A DNA stretch of 64,000 nt from an uncultured Gluconobacter sp. (GTDB taxonomy: Bacteria; Pseudomonadota; Alphaproteobacteria; Acetobacterales; Acetobacteraceae): the NCBI GenBank assembly GCA_937880175.1, contig CALFLO010000175.1:5549-69548 (forward strand). The letters are read 5' to 3'. Below, piece by piece: positions 38,899-47,163 of this stretch. Position 1 is the stretch's first letter. Every line of letters starts with the position of its first letter. A program made the translations under genes and the position numbers. The notes under the pieces were generated by a model. It was not told where the DNA came from. It was given only the letters and a program-made list of their open reading frames with translations, and did no database searches.

Positions 38899-39735
38899 TC
38901 AGCGCGTCCGCTGACGCTTCGGGGCGGGAAGGTCCGGCATCTGCTCGCGCAGGGTCTTGCCGGGCACTTCCTCCAGTTCGCGCGCCTTGAGCGAACCAAG
39001 CTGGAACGGACCGTAAGACAGGCGGATCAGGCGGCTGACATGCAGGTTCAGACCTTCCATGACGCGCCGGATCTCGCGGTTCTTGCCTTCGCGCAGACTG
39101 ACCGTGAGCCAGGCGTTATCGCCCTTTTTCGAGTCCAGGGCGGCCTCGATGGAGCCGTAACGCACGCCGTCATAGTCGAAACCGTCGATCAGCGAAGCCA
39201 GACGCTTTTCGTCCACGACGCCGAAGACGCGCACGCGATAGCGCCGGATCCAGGCATTGCCCGGCAGTTCAAGGCGACGGGCCAGTTCGCCATCATTGGT
39301 CAGCAGCAGCAGACCTTCGGAATTGATATCCAGACGCCCCACGCTGATGACGCGCGGCAGGCCTTCGGGCAGCGTGTCGAACACGGTCTTGCGGCCTTCG
39401 GGGTCCTTGTGGGTCGTCATCAGGCCATCGGGCTTGTGATACCGCCACAGGCGCGTGCGCTCGGGGGAGTTTACGGGCTTGCCGTCCACCAGCATGATAT
39501 CGCCCGGCTGCACGAATGTCGCCGGATGCGTGACGATCTGTCCGCCCAGCTTGATCCGCCCGTCCTCGATCATGCGTTCGATATCGCGGCGGCTTGCCAC
39601 GCCGGCACGGGCCAGCGCCTTGGCGATGCGCTCGCCTTTCGGGGCCGCTGCGTCCGTTTCAGGCGCAGTGTCCTCGTGCAGGTCAGGGATTTCGGGCATC
39701 TCGGGGGCGGTGTTTTCGGTGTTGTCGTCGGTCAT
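38899..39735 (-). CDS. RluB/RsuA-family pseudouridine synthase
   Basis: The 278-residue protein has an S4 RNA-binding domain (ERIAKALARAGVASRRDIERMI), then LWRYHKPDGLMTTHKDPEGR, the catalytic Asp in VGRLDINSEGLLLLTNDG, and the LREGKNREIRRVMEGL element. It is RluB/RluE-like, acting on 23S rRNA. A 40-residue acidic leader precedes S4. The start at 39735 overlaps the stop of the amidotransferase gene by four bases (ATGA), marking translational coupling. The exact uridine cannot be given. Confidence 0.9.
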   Translation of the reverse strand: MTDDNTENTAPEMPEIPDLHEDTAPETDAAAPKGERIAKALARAGVASRRDIERMIEDGRIKLGGQIVTHPATFVQPGDIMLVDGKPVNSPERTRLWRYHKPDGLMTTHKDPEGRKTVFDTLPEGLPRVISVGRLDINSEGLLLLTNDGELARRLELPGNAWIRRYRVRVFGVVDEKRLASLIDGFDYDGVRYGSIEAALDSKKGDNAWLTVSLREGKNREIRRVMEGLNLHVSRLIRLSYGPFQLGSLKARELEEVPGKTLREQMPDLPAPKRQRTR

Positions 39736-40454
39736 CGTGCAGTCTCCACAAGCGCCGCATACAGGCGACGGTCTCCGGGGTCGAGGGAGAATTCGGGATG
39801 CCACTGTACGCCAATGGCAAAACCGGGGCCTTCAAGCTCGATCGCTTCGATCGTTCCATCCGGCGCGCGGGCGCAGATTTTCGCCTGTCCGGGGTCGCGA
39901 ACCGCCTGATGATGCGAGGAGTTCACCGCCATACGCTCCGCCCCCACGATCCGCGCGAGTGTCGTGCCGGGAACGATCTGGACGTCATGGCCAGGTTCGT
40001 GGCGCGGGTTGGGCTGTTCGTGTTGCAGCTCTTCGGGCAGGTGCTGGATCAGCGTGCCTCCTGCATCTACGGCCAGAAGCTGCATCCCGCCGCAGATCCC
40101 CAGAACCGGCTTGCCCTGCGCCAGTGCAGCACGGAGCAGCGCGAGTTCAGCGGACGTCCGGGACGGGCGCGGGCTGGTCAGCGGATGGGGGGCCTCACCA
40201 TACAGTGCCGGATCAACGTCGAACGCGCCGCCTGTGACGATCAGCCCGTCCAGTCGCGCCATCAGGGCCCCGGCATCGCAGTCATAGCCCAGACAGACCG
40301 GCATCCCGCCCGCATCGCTCACGGCCGTCAGGTAGTTTTCCCGCAATGCATGGAACGGATAGCGCGAGAACTGCCCCGGGCCGCCGGGTTCATGATCCAG
40401 CGTCACGCCGATCAGCGGCGCACGCTGTGAAGGGGATGGACGGGGAAGGGTCAT
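39732..40454 (-). CDS. Class I glutamine amidotransferase, peptidase C26 / PuuD-like
   Basis: From the ATG at 40454 the protein is 240 residues. It has the family layout PLIGVTLDHEPGGPGQFSRYP, YLTAVSDAGGMPV, DGLIVTGGAFDVDPALYGE, the nucleophile GICGGMQLLAV and the His-Glu pair in GVQWHPEFSL. It may cleave gamma-glutamyl amides such as gamma-glutamyl-GABA. ATGs at 40463 and 40466 are equally possible and would add a few Arg/Met. It is divergent from tadA with almost no gap, so both promoters must overlap or be internal. Confidence 0.85.
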   Translation of the reverse strand: MTLPRPSPSQRAPLIGVTLDHEPGGPGQFSRYPFHALRENYLTAVSDAGGMPVCLGYDCDAGALMARLDGLIVTGGAFDVDPALYGEAPHPLTSPRPSRTSAELALLRAALAQGKPVLGICGGMQLLAVDAGGTLIQHLPEELQHEQPNPRHEPGHDVQIVPGTTLARIVGAERMAVNSSHHQAVRDPGQAKICARAPDGTIEAIELEGPGFAIGVQWHPEFSLDPGDRRLYAALVETAR

Positions 40455-40472
40455 GCGCCGCATCATCGCATC

Positions 40473-40979
40473 ATGATTCAGGGTGAGACAAGGATTCACA
40501 CGGATATCGGCCCGGCCATGCAGACCGCACTGCAAGCTGCGCGCGATGCGGCAGCGTGCGGGGAGGTGCCGGTGGGCGCGGTCGTGCTCGCACCGGACGG
40601 CAGCGTTCTGGCCGTTGCGCGCAATCATGTTGAAGGCGCGCATGACGCTTCTGCCCATGCCGAGCTTCTGGCCATGCGTGAGGCTGCCGCGCGTCTGCAA
40701 AGCCCCCGCCTGACGGACTGCACACTGGTCGTGACGCTGGAGCCGTGTCCGATGTGTGCGGCGGCGATCGTGCATTTCCGGATCGGGCGGGTCGTGTTCG
40801 GGGCCTACGATCCCAAGGGCGGCGGCGTGGAGCATGGTCCGCGCATTTTCGAGCGCCCGTCCTGTCTGCATCGCCCGGAAGTGATCGGCGGCGTGTGTGA
40901 ACGCGAGGCGTCGGAGTTGCTGAAGGATTTTTTCCGCAGGCTCCGCAGCCCATCACAAAAGAGCCTTCCGGATGCCTGA
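40473..40979 (+). CDS. tadA: tRNA-specific adenosine deaminase TadA
   Basis: The 168-residue enzyme makes inosine at the wobble position of tRNA-Arg. The deaminase core is clear: HAELLAMREA with the zinc His and catalytic Glu, and EPCPMCAAAI with the two zinc Cys; YDPKGGGVEHG and the C-terminal helix EASELLKDFFRRLR are family features. An in-frame ATG at 40518 (MQTALQAAR) could also start the domain. It is divergent from the amidotransferase. Confidence 0.92.
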   Translation: MIQGETRIHTDIGPAMQTALQAARDAAACGEVPVGAVVLAPDGSVLAVARNHVEGAHDASAHAELLAMREAAARLQSPRLTDCTLVVTLEPCPMCAAAIVHFRIGRVVFGAYDPKGGGVEHGPRIFERPSCLHRPEVIGGVCEREASELLKDFFRRLRSPSQKSLPDA

Positions 40980-41030
40980 ATTCACAGTCCGACACGAACT
41001 TACCGATGTTTCACACGCCGGTCAGCTTGC

Positions 41031-41061
41031 GGAACGGGAACGGGGTCCATAGTTCAACGCT
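41031..41061 (+). promoter_or_regulatory. Possible ECF-sigma promoter of degP
   Basis: Two GGAAC boxes (41031-41035 and 41037-41041) precede CGCT (41058-41061). The second box is separated from CGCT by 16 bases, close to the alphaproteobacterial ECF/EcfG pattern GGAAC-N16/17-CGTT with one mismatch. It is about 36 bases upstream of the protease start. Based on pattern only. Confidence 0.3.
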
Positions 41062-41097
41062 ATAGCCACGATGTTTTCGTAACCAGTCGGGATTGAC

Positions 41098-42657
41098 ATG
41101 ACCTCACGTTTTCGCGCGTCCCTCTCCGCCCTCGCTGCAACGACCATGCTGGTCTCGGCGCCGTTCGCTTTCGCGGATGCGCCCTCGGCTGCCCCTCAGG
41201 CCGGTGCCACGACAGCCGCCAGCGGAGCCATCAAGCCGCAGACGGGCGTTCAGACGCTCCCCAACTTCGTCAATCTCGTCAAGCAGGTGAAGCCCGCCGT
41301 CGTCTCCATCACGGCACACATCAAGGCGGATGTGGCCGAGGAAGAGGAAAACGGCCCGGGCGGCGGCGGTGGACAGGGTGGCGGCATGCCGTTCCCGTTC
41401 CCCTTCCCGTTCCAGATGGCGCCCCAGCAGCAGCCCAATCGCACGGTCGAGGCCCGCGGCTCGGGGTTCATCATCTCGGCTGACGGCTATGTCGTGACCA
41501 ACAACCACGTCGTGAACGGCGCGACCAAGGTGACGGTCACGCTTGATGACGGCACGACGCTGCCCGCCAAGATCATCGGCCGTGACCCGAAGACGGACGT
41601 TGCCCTCCTGCGCGTCAAGCCGACCGGCAAGCTGCCGTTCATCGAACTGGGCGATTCCGACGAGGTCCAGCCGGGTGAATGGGTCATCGCCGTGGGCAAT
41701 CCCTACGGTCTGGGTGGCACGGTGACGGCGGGTATCGTCTCCGCGCTGGGACGTGACCTGCATTCGGGTGCCTATAACGACTTCATCCAGGTCGATGCGC
41801 CGATCAATCACGGCAACTCGGGTGGTCCGCTGTTCACGCAGGACGGCAAGGTCGTGGGCATCAACTCCATGATCATCTCGCCCAATGGTGGCGGCTCGAT
41901 CGGCATCGGTTTCGCCATCCCGTCCGACACCGTCCGGTCTGTCGTGAGCCAGCTTGAAAAGACCGGCCATGTCACGCGTGGCTATCTTGGCATCGAGGGG
42001 CAGGACATCTCGCCGACCATGGCGCAGGCACTGAACCTCCAGTCTTCCGAACCCGGCGCACCGCCGCGCGGAACGCTGGTGGCGTCTGTTTCCAAGGGCA
42101 GCCCGGCCGAAAAGGCCGGTATCAAGAGTGGCGATGTCGTCACTACACTGAACGGCAAGCCGATCAAGAACGGTCACGATCTGGCGGTGAAGGTCGTCTC
42201 CATCGCACCGGGAACCGCCGCGACGCTGGGCCTGCTGCGTGATGGCAAGCCGATGACCATGAACTTCACGGTCGGCAATCTGTCCGCTCAGGACCATGCT
42301 TCGGGCGATGCCACTGACACCGCACAGTCCGGCGCGGGCAAGCTGGGTGTGTCGCTGGCGTCCCTGACGCCGCGGGCCCGTCAGGAACTGGGGCTGGATG
42401 ACAGCGTGCAGGGCGCGGTCGTGGCCGATGTCGTGCAGGGTTCCCCGGCCGATCAGTCCGGTATCCGTCCGGGCGACATTATTGTGGCGGTCGGCAACCA
42501 CGTCACGCCGTCGCCGAAGGCAGTCGTGGCGCAGGTGCATGATGCGCTGGGTCGCAAGCAGCCGCCGCTTCTGCGGATCCTGCGGGACGGACAACAGCTC
42601 TTTGTCGCCGTCTCCCCGAACGGCTCGGATGACGACAGCTCCGACGACGCCCAGTAA
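41098..42657 (+). CDS. degP: Do-like periplasmic serine protease with two PDZ domains
   Basis: The 519-residue protein starts with a signal peptide (RFRASLSALAATTMLVSAPF, cleavage near AFA-D). A Gly-rich LA-loop region around residues 83-100 leads to the protease domain with H137 (NNHVVNG), D167 (KTDVALL) and S241 (NHGNSGGP). PDZ1 spans about 290-385 and PDZ2 about 415-505. It degrades or refolds misfolded periplasmic proteins (DegP/DegQ type). A possible ECF promoter precedes it and a strong terminator follows. The single-PDZ HtrA at 8883 is the other member in this window. Confidence 0.95.
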   Translation: MTSRFRASLSALAATTMLVSAPFAFADAPSAAPQAGATTAASGAIKPQTGVQTLPNFVNLVKQVKPAVVSITAHIKADVAEEEENGPGGGGGQGGGMPFPFPFPFQMAPQQQPNRTVEARGSGFIISADGYVVTNNHVVNGATKVTVTLDDGTTLPAKIIGRDPKTDVALLRVKPTGKLPFIELGDSDEVQPGEWVIAVGNPYGLGGTVTAGIVSALGRDLHSGAYNDFIQVDAPINHGNSGGPLFTQDGKVVGINSMIISPNGGGSIGIGFAIPSDTVRSVVSQLEKTGHVTRGYLGIEGQDISPTMAQALNLQSSEPGAPPRGTLVASVSKGSPAEKAGIKSGDVVTTLNGKPIKNGHDLAVKVVSIAPGTAATLGLLRDGKPMTMNFTVGNLSAQDHASGDATDTAQSGAGKLGVSLASLTPRARQELGLDDSVQGAVVADVVQGSPADQSGIRPGDIIVAVGNHVTPSPKAVVAQVHDALGRKQPPLLRILRDGQQLFVAVSPNGSDDDSSDDAQ

Positions 42658-42682
42658 TCAGGCGTCCAGACGCGTAGCTTTG

Positions 42683-42717
42683 AAGGCGGGAGGGGTCAGA
42701 CCTTCCCGCCTTTTTTT
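42683..42717 (+). terminator. Rho-independent terminator of degP
   Basis: AAGGCGGGAGGG (42683-42694) pairs with CCTTCCCGCCTT (42701-42712), 12 pairs with one G-U, around a 6-base loop, and the T-run continues to 42717. Confidence 0.93.
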
Positions 42718-42782
42718 ATATTTGTTTTCGTATCGGACCCGAAATACAGTCGGGCTTTCACCCTGTCCGGGATTGTGTTGTC

Positions 42783-43115
42783 GTGCATCTGATCACTGTC
42801 ATGAAGTTCGTCGGCGGAGCATTCGTTTTGCTGGCGCTGACTTTTCTCCCAACGATCATTGCGCTCTGTACCCGCAAGGTTCACTGGCGCGAGGCGTTTG
42901 TGGTCAACCTGGCATTTGCCTTCACGTTTGCAGGCTGGTTCGCCGCCATTGCCTGGGCCGCAACCGGAGACGATGCGAAGATCAAGACCCGTTTCAGAGG
43001 GCTTTCAACTCGCAAAAAGGTCCTGCTTGTTCTGGAGCTTGTTTTCATAGAAGCCGCAGCGACGGGATATCTCGTGTTCCACCACTCTTCTCATGCCACG
43101 CATCTTCTGCACTGA
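42783..43115 (+). CDS. Small membrane protein with Imm_superinfect-like domain
   Basis: The 110-residue protein (GTG at 42783, or ATG at 42801) has two spans. VLLALTFLPTIIALCTRKVHWREAFVVNLAFAFTFAGWFAAIAWA, in parts, matches the 'FLPTIIA..r......f..NL..GWt.iGW..alvWa' pattern of the superinfection-immunity family (PF14373). Some phage members block DNA entry; most bacterial ones are uncharacterised. The C-terminal half adds a basic loop and a third hydrophobic helix (KVLLVLELVFIEAAATGYLV). It is isolated between the degP terminator and a convergent flippase. No phage genes are nearby. Confidence 0.65.
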   Translation: MHLITVMKFVGGAFVLLALTFLPTIIALCTRKVHWREAFVVNLAFAFTFAGWFAAIAWAATGDDAKIKTRFRGLSTRKKVLLVLELVFIEAAATGYLVFHHSSHATHLLH

Positions 43116-43122
43116 TCCGGGA

Positions 43123-44433
43123 TCAGCGCTCCGGCTTGCCGATGCGACCGTAGAAGAACCACACGCCCAGCATCTGCGACAGCAGGATTGTCGCATTGCA
43201 CGCCGCCGTGGACAGACAGGCCCCGGCCAGCCCGAAATGGCGCGTCAGCACATAAAGCGCGGGGAAGTAGACCGCCATGACGGCCGTACGGTTGGCCATG
43301 AGGAACTTCACATGCCCCACGACGATCAGCAGCGGCTCCAGCGGAATGACGAGGAGGCTGAACACCGCCGCCAGCAGCATGATGGAAATATAGAGCGACG
43401 TGTGATGCACATGGACATGCAGCAGGAAGCGGAAGATCGTCGATCCGAAGAACGCCGACAGCAGCAGAAGCACGAGTGACAGTCCGCTCAGGACGCCAAA
43501 CATCTTCCAGGTCACGCGCTTGAGGCCGCGCCAGTCCTGCCGGTCCCGCATCCGGACCAGTTCGGGATAGAGCACCGGCGAAATGAGCTGCGCGGGTGTG
43601 ACGATCCCGTCCGCAATCTGTCGGCAGACGCGGAAGACGGCCGCTTCCGCTGGTCCCAGCCCGTTGCCGACCAGCAGCGTTGCCACATGCCCCGAGATGT
43701 TGCCGAGCGTCTGGTTGACGCTGGCTGCACGCGTGAACTGCCACATGCCCGGAAGCTGCCAGCGCCAGTGCCGGAAGGCCCGGAAATACCGGAACTGGAA
43801 TTTCCGGTGCAGGATATCCAGCGCGTAATGGATGTAGAAACCATAATCGATGACGATCGTCATCGCCCAGACGAACAGGAAATATCCGAGCTTGAGATGC
43901 AGCACATAGCCCAGCAGAACGCCGAATGTCTTGGCGAGGGCCGCGCAACTATCGATGATCGGGACGAGATGAAACTTGCCCGCCATCCGCAGGATGCCAT
44001 TCGCCCAGCCTGAATACATCAGCGGACTGACGAACACATACAGATCCGCCAGAAACCGCACATGGGCGGACCAGTGCGCGGTGTGGCCGTAGATCTGCAC
44101 GCCCACCAGCCCGAACACGATGGCGAACGCGGCCGAAAGCGTATCGAGGCGGATGCAGAAATGGATCACCCGGTGCAGCAGGTCCGTGTCTCCGCTGCCG
44201 AAGCTGTCGCTGCCAAAGCGGATCAGGGTCTGCCAGGACTGGAGCCGGGAGAGGACAGAACTGGTTGAAGCCAGCGAGTGGATCAGGATCAGCAGCCCGA
44301 AATCGGACAGGCCCAGAGCCCGGACCGCCACGGCGATGTAGATGAAGCTGCACAGCGCATTGGCGATCCGTCCGAGTGTGAGAACGCTGACATTTTTGAA
44401 AATGGATCTGAAAACGGAGCGCTCGCCGGACAT
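43123..44433 (-). CDS. Polysaccharide flippase-like membrane protein (Wzx/MOP superfamily)
   Basis: From the ATG at 44433, after AAGG, the protein is 436 residues with about 12 hydrophobic spans. It begins SIFKNVSVLTLGRIANALCSFIYIAVAVRALG (in parts), the usual start of lipid-linked oligosaccharide flippases, and repeats the two-bundle layout. It should move undecaprenyl-linked sugar units across the inner membrane for exopolysaccharide or O-antigen. It is divergent from the transferase at 44668 with a promoter region between, so the two may serve one surface polymer. No polymerase gene is adjacent. Confidence 0.82.
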   Translation of the reverse strand: MSGERSVFRSIFKNVSVLTLGRIANALCSFIYIAVAVRALGLSDFGLLILIHSLASTSSVLSRLQSWQTLIRFGSDSFGSGDTDLLHRVIHFCIRLDTLSAAFAIVFGLVGVQIYGHTAHWSAHVRFLADLYVFVSPLMYSGWANGILRMAGKFHLVPIIDSCAALAKTFGVLLGYVLHLKLGYFLFVWAMTIVIDYGFYIHYALDILHRKFQFRYFRAFRHWRWQLPGMWQFTRAASVNQTLGNISGHVATLLVGNGLGPAEAAVFRVCRQIADGIVTPAQLISPVLYPELVRMRDRQDWRGLKRVTWKMFGVLSGLSLVLLLLSAFFGSTIFRFLLHVHVHHTSLYISIMLLAAVFSLLVIPLEPLLIVVGHVKFLMANRTAVMAVYFPALYVLTRHFGLAGACLSTAACNATILLSQMLGVWFFYGRIGKPER

Positions 44434-44505
44434 GGGCGCCTTACTGACCACAAAGCCCCTGGAGTGTCCATGCCGGTATCGAAATGTCACAGGGAATGAT
44501 GCGTC

Positions 44506-44533
44506 TTGACAGGGACCGGGCAGGGATTATGAA
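44506..44533 (+). promoter_or_regulatory. Sigma-70-like promoter for the surface-polymer transferase
   Basis: A consensus TTGACA (44506-44511) and TATGAA (44528-44533) are separated by 16 bases. It reads toward the gene at 44668, leaving a leader of about 125 bases that is AT-rich near 44533-44555. Confidence 0.45.
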
Positions 44534-44667
44534 GAAAATATTACATATATCGTTGCCAGGATTTCTGAAGACGGGATCTCGCGGCGATCCGTCTTCTCCT
44601 GAAGGCCCCAACCCGGAAAATCGCAGGTGTGATGCCTGTTTTTCAGGCAGGATGCAACGGACCACTC

Positions 44668-45798
44668 ATGAAAATCGCCTTCATCTACGTCGCTGAACCC
44701 TATCAGTGCTATCACACTGCGTCCGTCGCCAGCGCCCTTGCCGCAATTCCCGGTCATGACGTGGTGGAATATTACAGCTTTCCCGAGACGGTGGAGCATC
44801 TCGCCCGCATCCGCCGTGCGCTGGACGTGCCCCCCCTGCCACTCAAGGCTTTCCCCAAGTCCCTGAAAGCCCGTTTACTGAAGCGCGCAAGACGCCTCGA
44901 TCATGAGCGGCTCGTGGTGCTGCGGGAGAACATCGCCGAACTGAACCAGTATGATGCGGTCGTGGCGACCGAATATACGGGTGGTGTGCTGAAAGAGATG
45001 GGACTTTCCGGCCCCAAGCTCATCCTGCTCATGCATGGCGCGGGGGATCGCTACGTCAATGACGAGCATCTGGTCCGTGAGTTCGATCTGACGCTCGTTT
45101 CCGGCCCCAAGATCGCGAGCTATTTTCAGGACAGGGGCCTGCTGCGGCCAGAGACCACGCGGGTCGTCGGCTATCCGAAGTTCGACGTGTTCGAGGCCGT
45201 GCAGCGGGACAGGTCAGTCTCCTTCGCCAATGGACGGCCGTTTGCACTATATAATCCGCATTACCAGCGCAAACTGACATCCGCTTCAGGCTGGATGATG
45301 CCACTGATCCGGGGCTTCAAGGCCCAGAGCAGGGAGGATCAGGGCGGCTATAACCTTGTGGTGGCCCCGCATATCAAGACTTTCCATAAGGGTTTTGGCA
45401 TTCGCGAGCGCCAGCTCCGGCGTCAGCGCAGCCCCGAAGTGCGGGTCGATACGGGATCGTCCGCCATGCTGGACATGACCTACACGTCCCAGGCCGCGCT
45501 CTATATCGGCGATGTCAGCAGTCAGGTTTATGAGTTTCTGGGCATCCCGCGCCCCTGCGTCTTCCTGAACCCGCGCAAGCTGCCCTGGCGGGATGATCCG
45601 TATTTCCTGCACTGGACGCTCGGGGATGTGGTGGAGGATCTTGATGATCTCATGCCCGCTGTCGCCCGTGCGCAGGAGCGTCATGCGCTCTATCGCCCGG
45701 CGCAGGAAGCCCTGTTCCGCGAAACCTTTGGCGAGCCGCTTCTGGGCGCGTCCCAGCGTGCGGCGGATGCCATTGCACAGTTCATGATCGCGGCCTGA
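44668..45798 (+). CDS. Putative surface-polymer glycosyl/glycerophosphotransferase
   Basis: The 376-residue protein begins MKIAFIYVAEPYQCYHTAS and has a GT-B-like layout: ILLMHGAGDRYVND, LVSGPKIASYFQDRG, RVVGYPKFDVFE, then a C-terminal donor-type half with NPHYQRKL, LVVAPHIKTFHK and ALYIGDVSSQVYEFLGIPRPCVFLNP. The last segment resembles the 'D.SS..yef......p.if.n' motif of CDP-glycerol glycerophosphotransferases and related capsule enzymes. No membrane span. It is divergent from the flippase. Family placement is moderate, substrate unknown. The start at 44668 was chosen as the first residue of the conserved strand. Confidence 0.65.
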   Translation: MKIAFIYVAEPYQCYHTASVASALAAIPGHDVVEYYSFPETVEHLARIRRALDVPPLPLKAFPKSLKARLLKRARRLDHERLVVLRENIAELNQYDAVVATEYTGGVLKEMGLSGPKLILLMHGAGDRYVNDEHLVREFDLTLVSGPKIASYFQDRGLLRPETTRVVGYPKFDVFEAVQRDRSVSFANGRPFALYNPHYQRKLTSASGWMMPLIRGFKAQSREDQGGYNLVVAPHIKTFHKGFGIRERQLRRQRSPEVRVDTGSSAMLDMTYTSQAALYIGDVSSQVYEFLGIPRPCVFLNPRKLPWRDDPYFLHWTLGDVVEDLDDLMPAVARAQERHALYRPAQEALFRETFGEPLLGASQRAADAIAQFMIAA

Positions 45799-45804
45799 GC
45801 GCCC

Positions 45805-47163
45805 TCAGCATTCGGGGAAATTGACCGCCAGACCGCCGAGGGACGTTTCTTTATAACGATGGTTCATGTCCCGCCCCGTCTCGGCCATCGTGCGGATGAC
45901 CTGATCGAGCGACACATGATGCGCACCATCGCCGTGCATGGCGAGGGACGCCGCGTTGACGGCCTTGATCGCCCCGAACGCATTGCGCTCGATACACGGG
46001 ATCTGCACCAGCCCGGCGACAGGATCGCAGGTCATGCCCAGATGGTGCTCCATCCCGATCTCGGCCGCGTTCTCCACCTGAAGTGGGGTGGCGCCCAGAG
46101 CCGCTGCCAGCCCCGCCGCAGCCATTGAAGACGCAACGCCCACTTCGCCCTGACACCCGACTTCCGCGCCTGAAATGGAGGCGTTGAGCTTGAACAGCCC
46201 GCCAATGGCCGCGGCTGTCAGCAGGAACCGGCGCTGCCCGTCGAGCGAATAGTCGGGGCAGAATTCACGATAATAGCGCAGCACGGCCGGGATCACGCCC
46301 GCCGCCCCATTGGTCGGGGCCGTGACGACGCGGCCTCCGGCGGCGTTTTCCTCGTTCACGGCGATGGCGAACAGGCTGATCCAGTCCATGATCCCGTGGG
46401 CGGAGGGCTGGTTGCTGCGGCTCTGCTCCTGAAGCCGTTCATACAGTGCCGCTGCCCGTCTGCGCACATTCAGCCGCCCCGGCAATGTGCCCGAACGGTG
46501 CAGCCCGGTCTCCACGCACGCCATCATCACGTCCACGATCCGGTCCAGATACGCCTCGACCTCGCCGCGCGGCCGCAGCACGCTCTCATTCGCCAGAACC
46601 ACGCCCGCGATATCGAGGCCGGTTTCCTGCGTGCGGGTCAGGAGTTCCGCGCCGCTGGTGAAGTCATGCGGCATGTCGGGCTGGGTATAGGTTGCGGTTT
46701 CGGTCGCCTGTTCATGGACGATGAACCCGCCTCCCACCGAACAGAACCGCGCACAGCCCAGCAGATGCCCGCCCGCATCAAACGCCTCGAACTGAAGCGT
46801 GTTGGGATGAACCGGCGGGACGGTTGTCGTGTCGAGAACGATGTCCGTTTCCGGATCAAACGGCGTGGGCTGGCCCCGGAACGGAATGAGATGCGTGTCT
46901 GTGACGGATTTCACGATGCCATCCGCCAGCATCGGATCCATCGTGTCGGGCTTTTCCCCCGCCAGCCCAAGAATGACGGCCCGGTCCGTCGCATGGCCCC
47001 GCGCGGTCCAGGCCAGTGAGCCGTACAGCGTAACGCGTAGACGTTCCACGTTCTGACGGTCGGGCAGGGACTCCGCGAACCGTGCGGCCGCGCGCATGGG
47101 GCCGACGGTGTGCGAGGAGGAGGGCCCGATCCCGATTTTGAACAGATCGAACAGGCTGATCAT
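45805..47163 (-). CDS. sdaA: L-serine ammonia-lyase (iron-sulfur type)
   Basis: The 452-residue enzyme converts L-serine to pyruvate and ammonia. The family start ISLFDLFKIGIGPSSSHTVGPM is exact, and the conserved cysteines for the [4Fe-4S] cluster appear in GAEVGCQGEVGVASS and MTCDPVAGLVQIPCIERNA. It is a one-chain form, with both SdaA domains fused. The following threonine aldolase gene (47164 on) lies directly against its start, so the two amino-acid degrading enzymes are one transcript. Confidence 0.95.
   Translation of the reverse strand: MISLFDLFKIGIGPSSSHTVGPMRAAARFAESLPDRQNVERLRVTLYGSLAWTARGHATDRAVILGLAGEKPDTMDPMLADGIVKSVTDTHLIPFRGQPTPFDPETDIVLDTTTVPPVHPNTLQFEAFDAGGHLLGCARFCSVGGGFIVHEQATETATYTQPDMPHDFTSGAELLTRTQETGLDIAGVVLANESVLRPRGEVEAYLDRIVDVMMACVETGLHRSGTLPGRLNVRRRAAALYERLQEQSRSNQPSAHGIMDWISLFAIAVNEENAAGGRVVTAPTNGAAGVIPAVLRYYREFCPDYSLDGQRRFLLTAAAIGGLFKLNASISGAEVGCQGEVGVASSMAAAGLAAALGATPLQVENAAEIGMEHHLGMTCDPVAGLVQIPCIERNAFGAIKAVNAASLAMHGDGAHHVSLDQVIRTMAETGRDMNHRYKETSLGGLAVNFPEC

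Noticed and set aside
41104..42594. A 496-codon reverse-strand frame inside degP
   Set aside because: Fully antisense to a protease with an intact catalytic triad; low-complexity Arg/Asp composition and no start signals.
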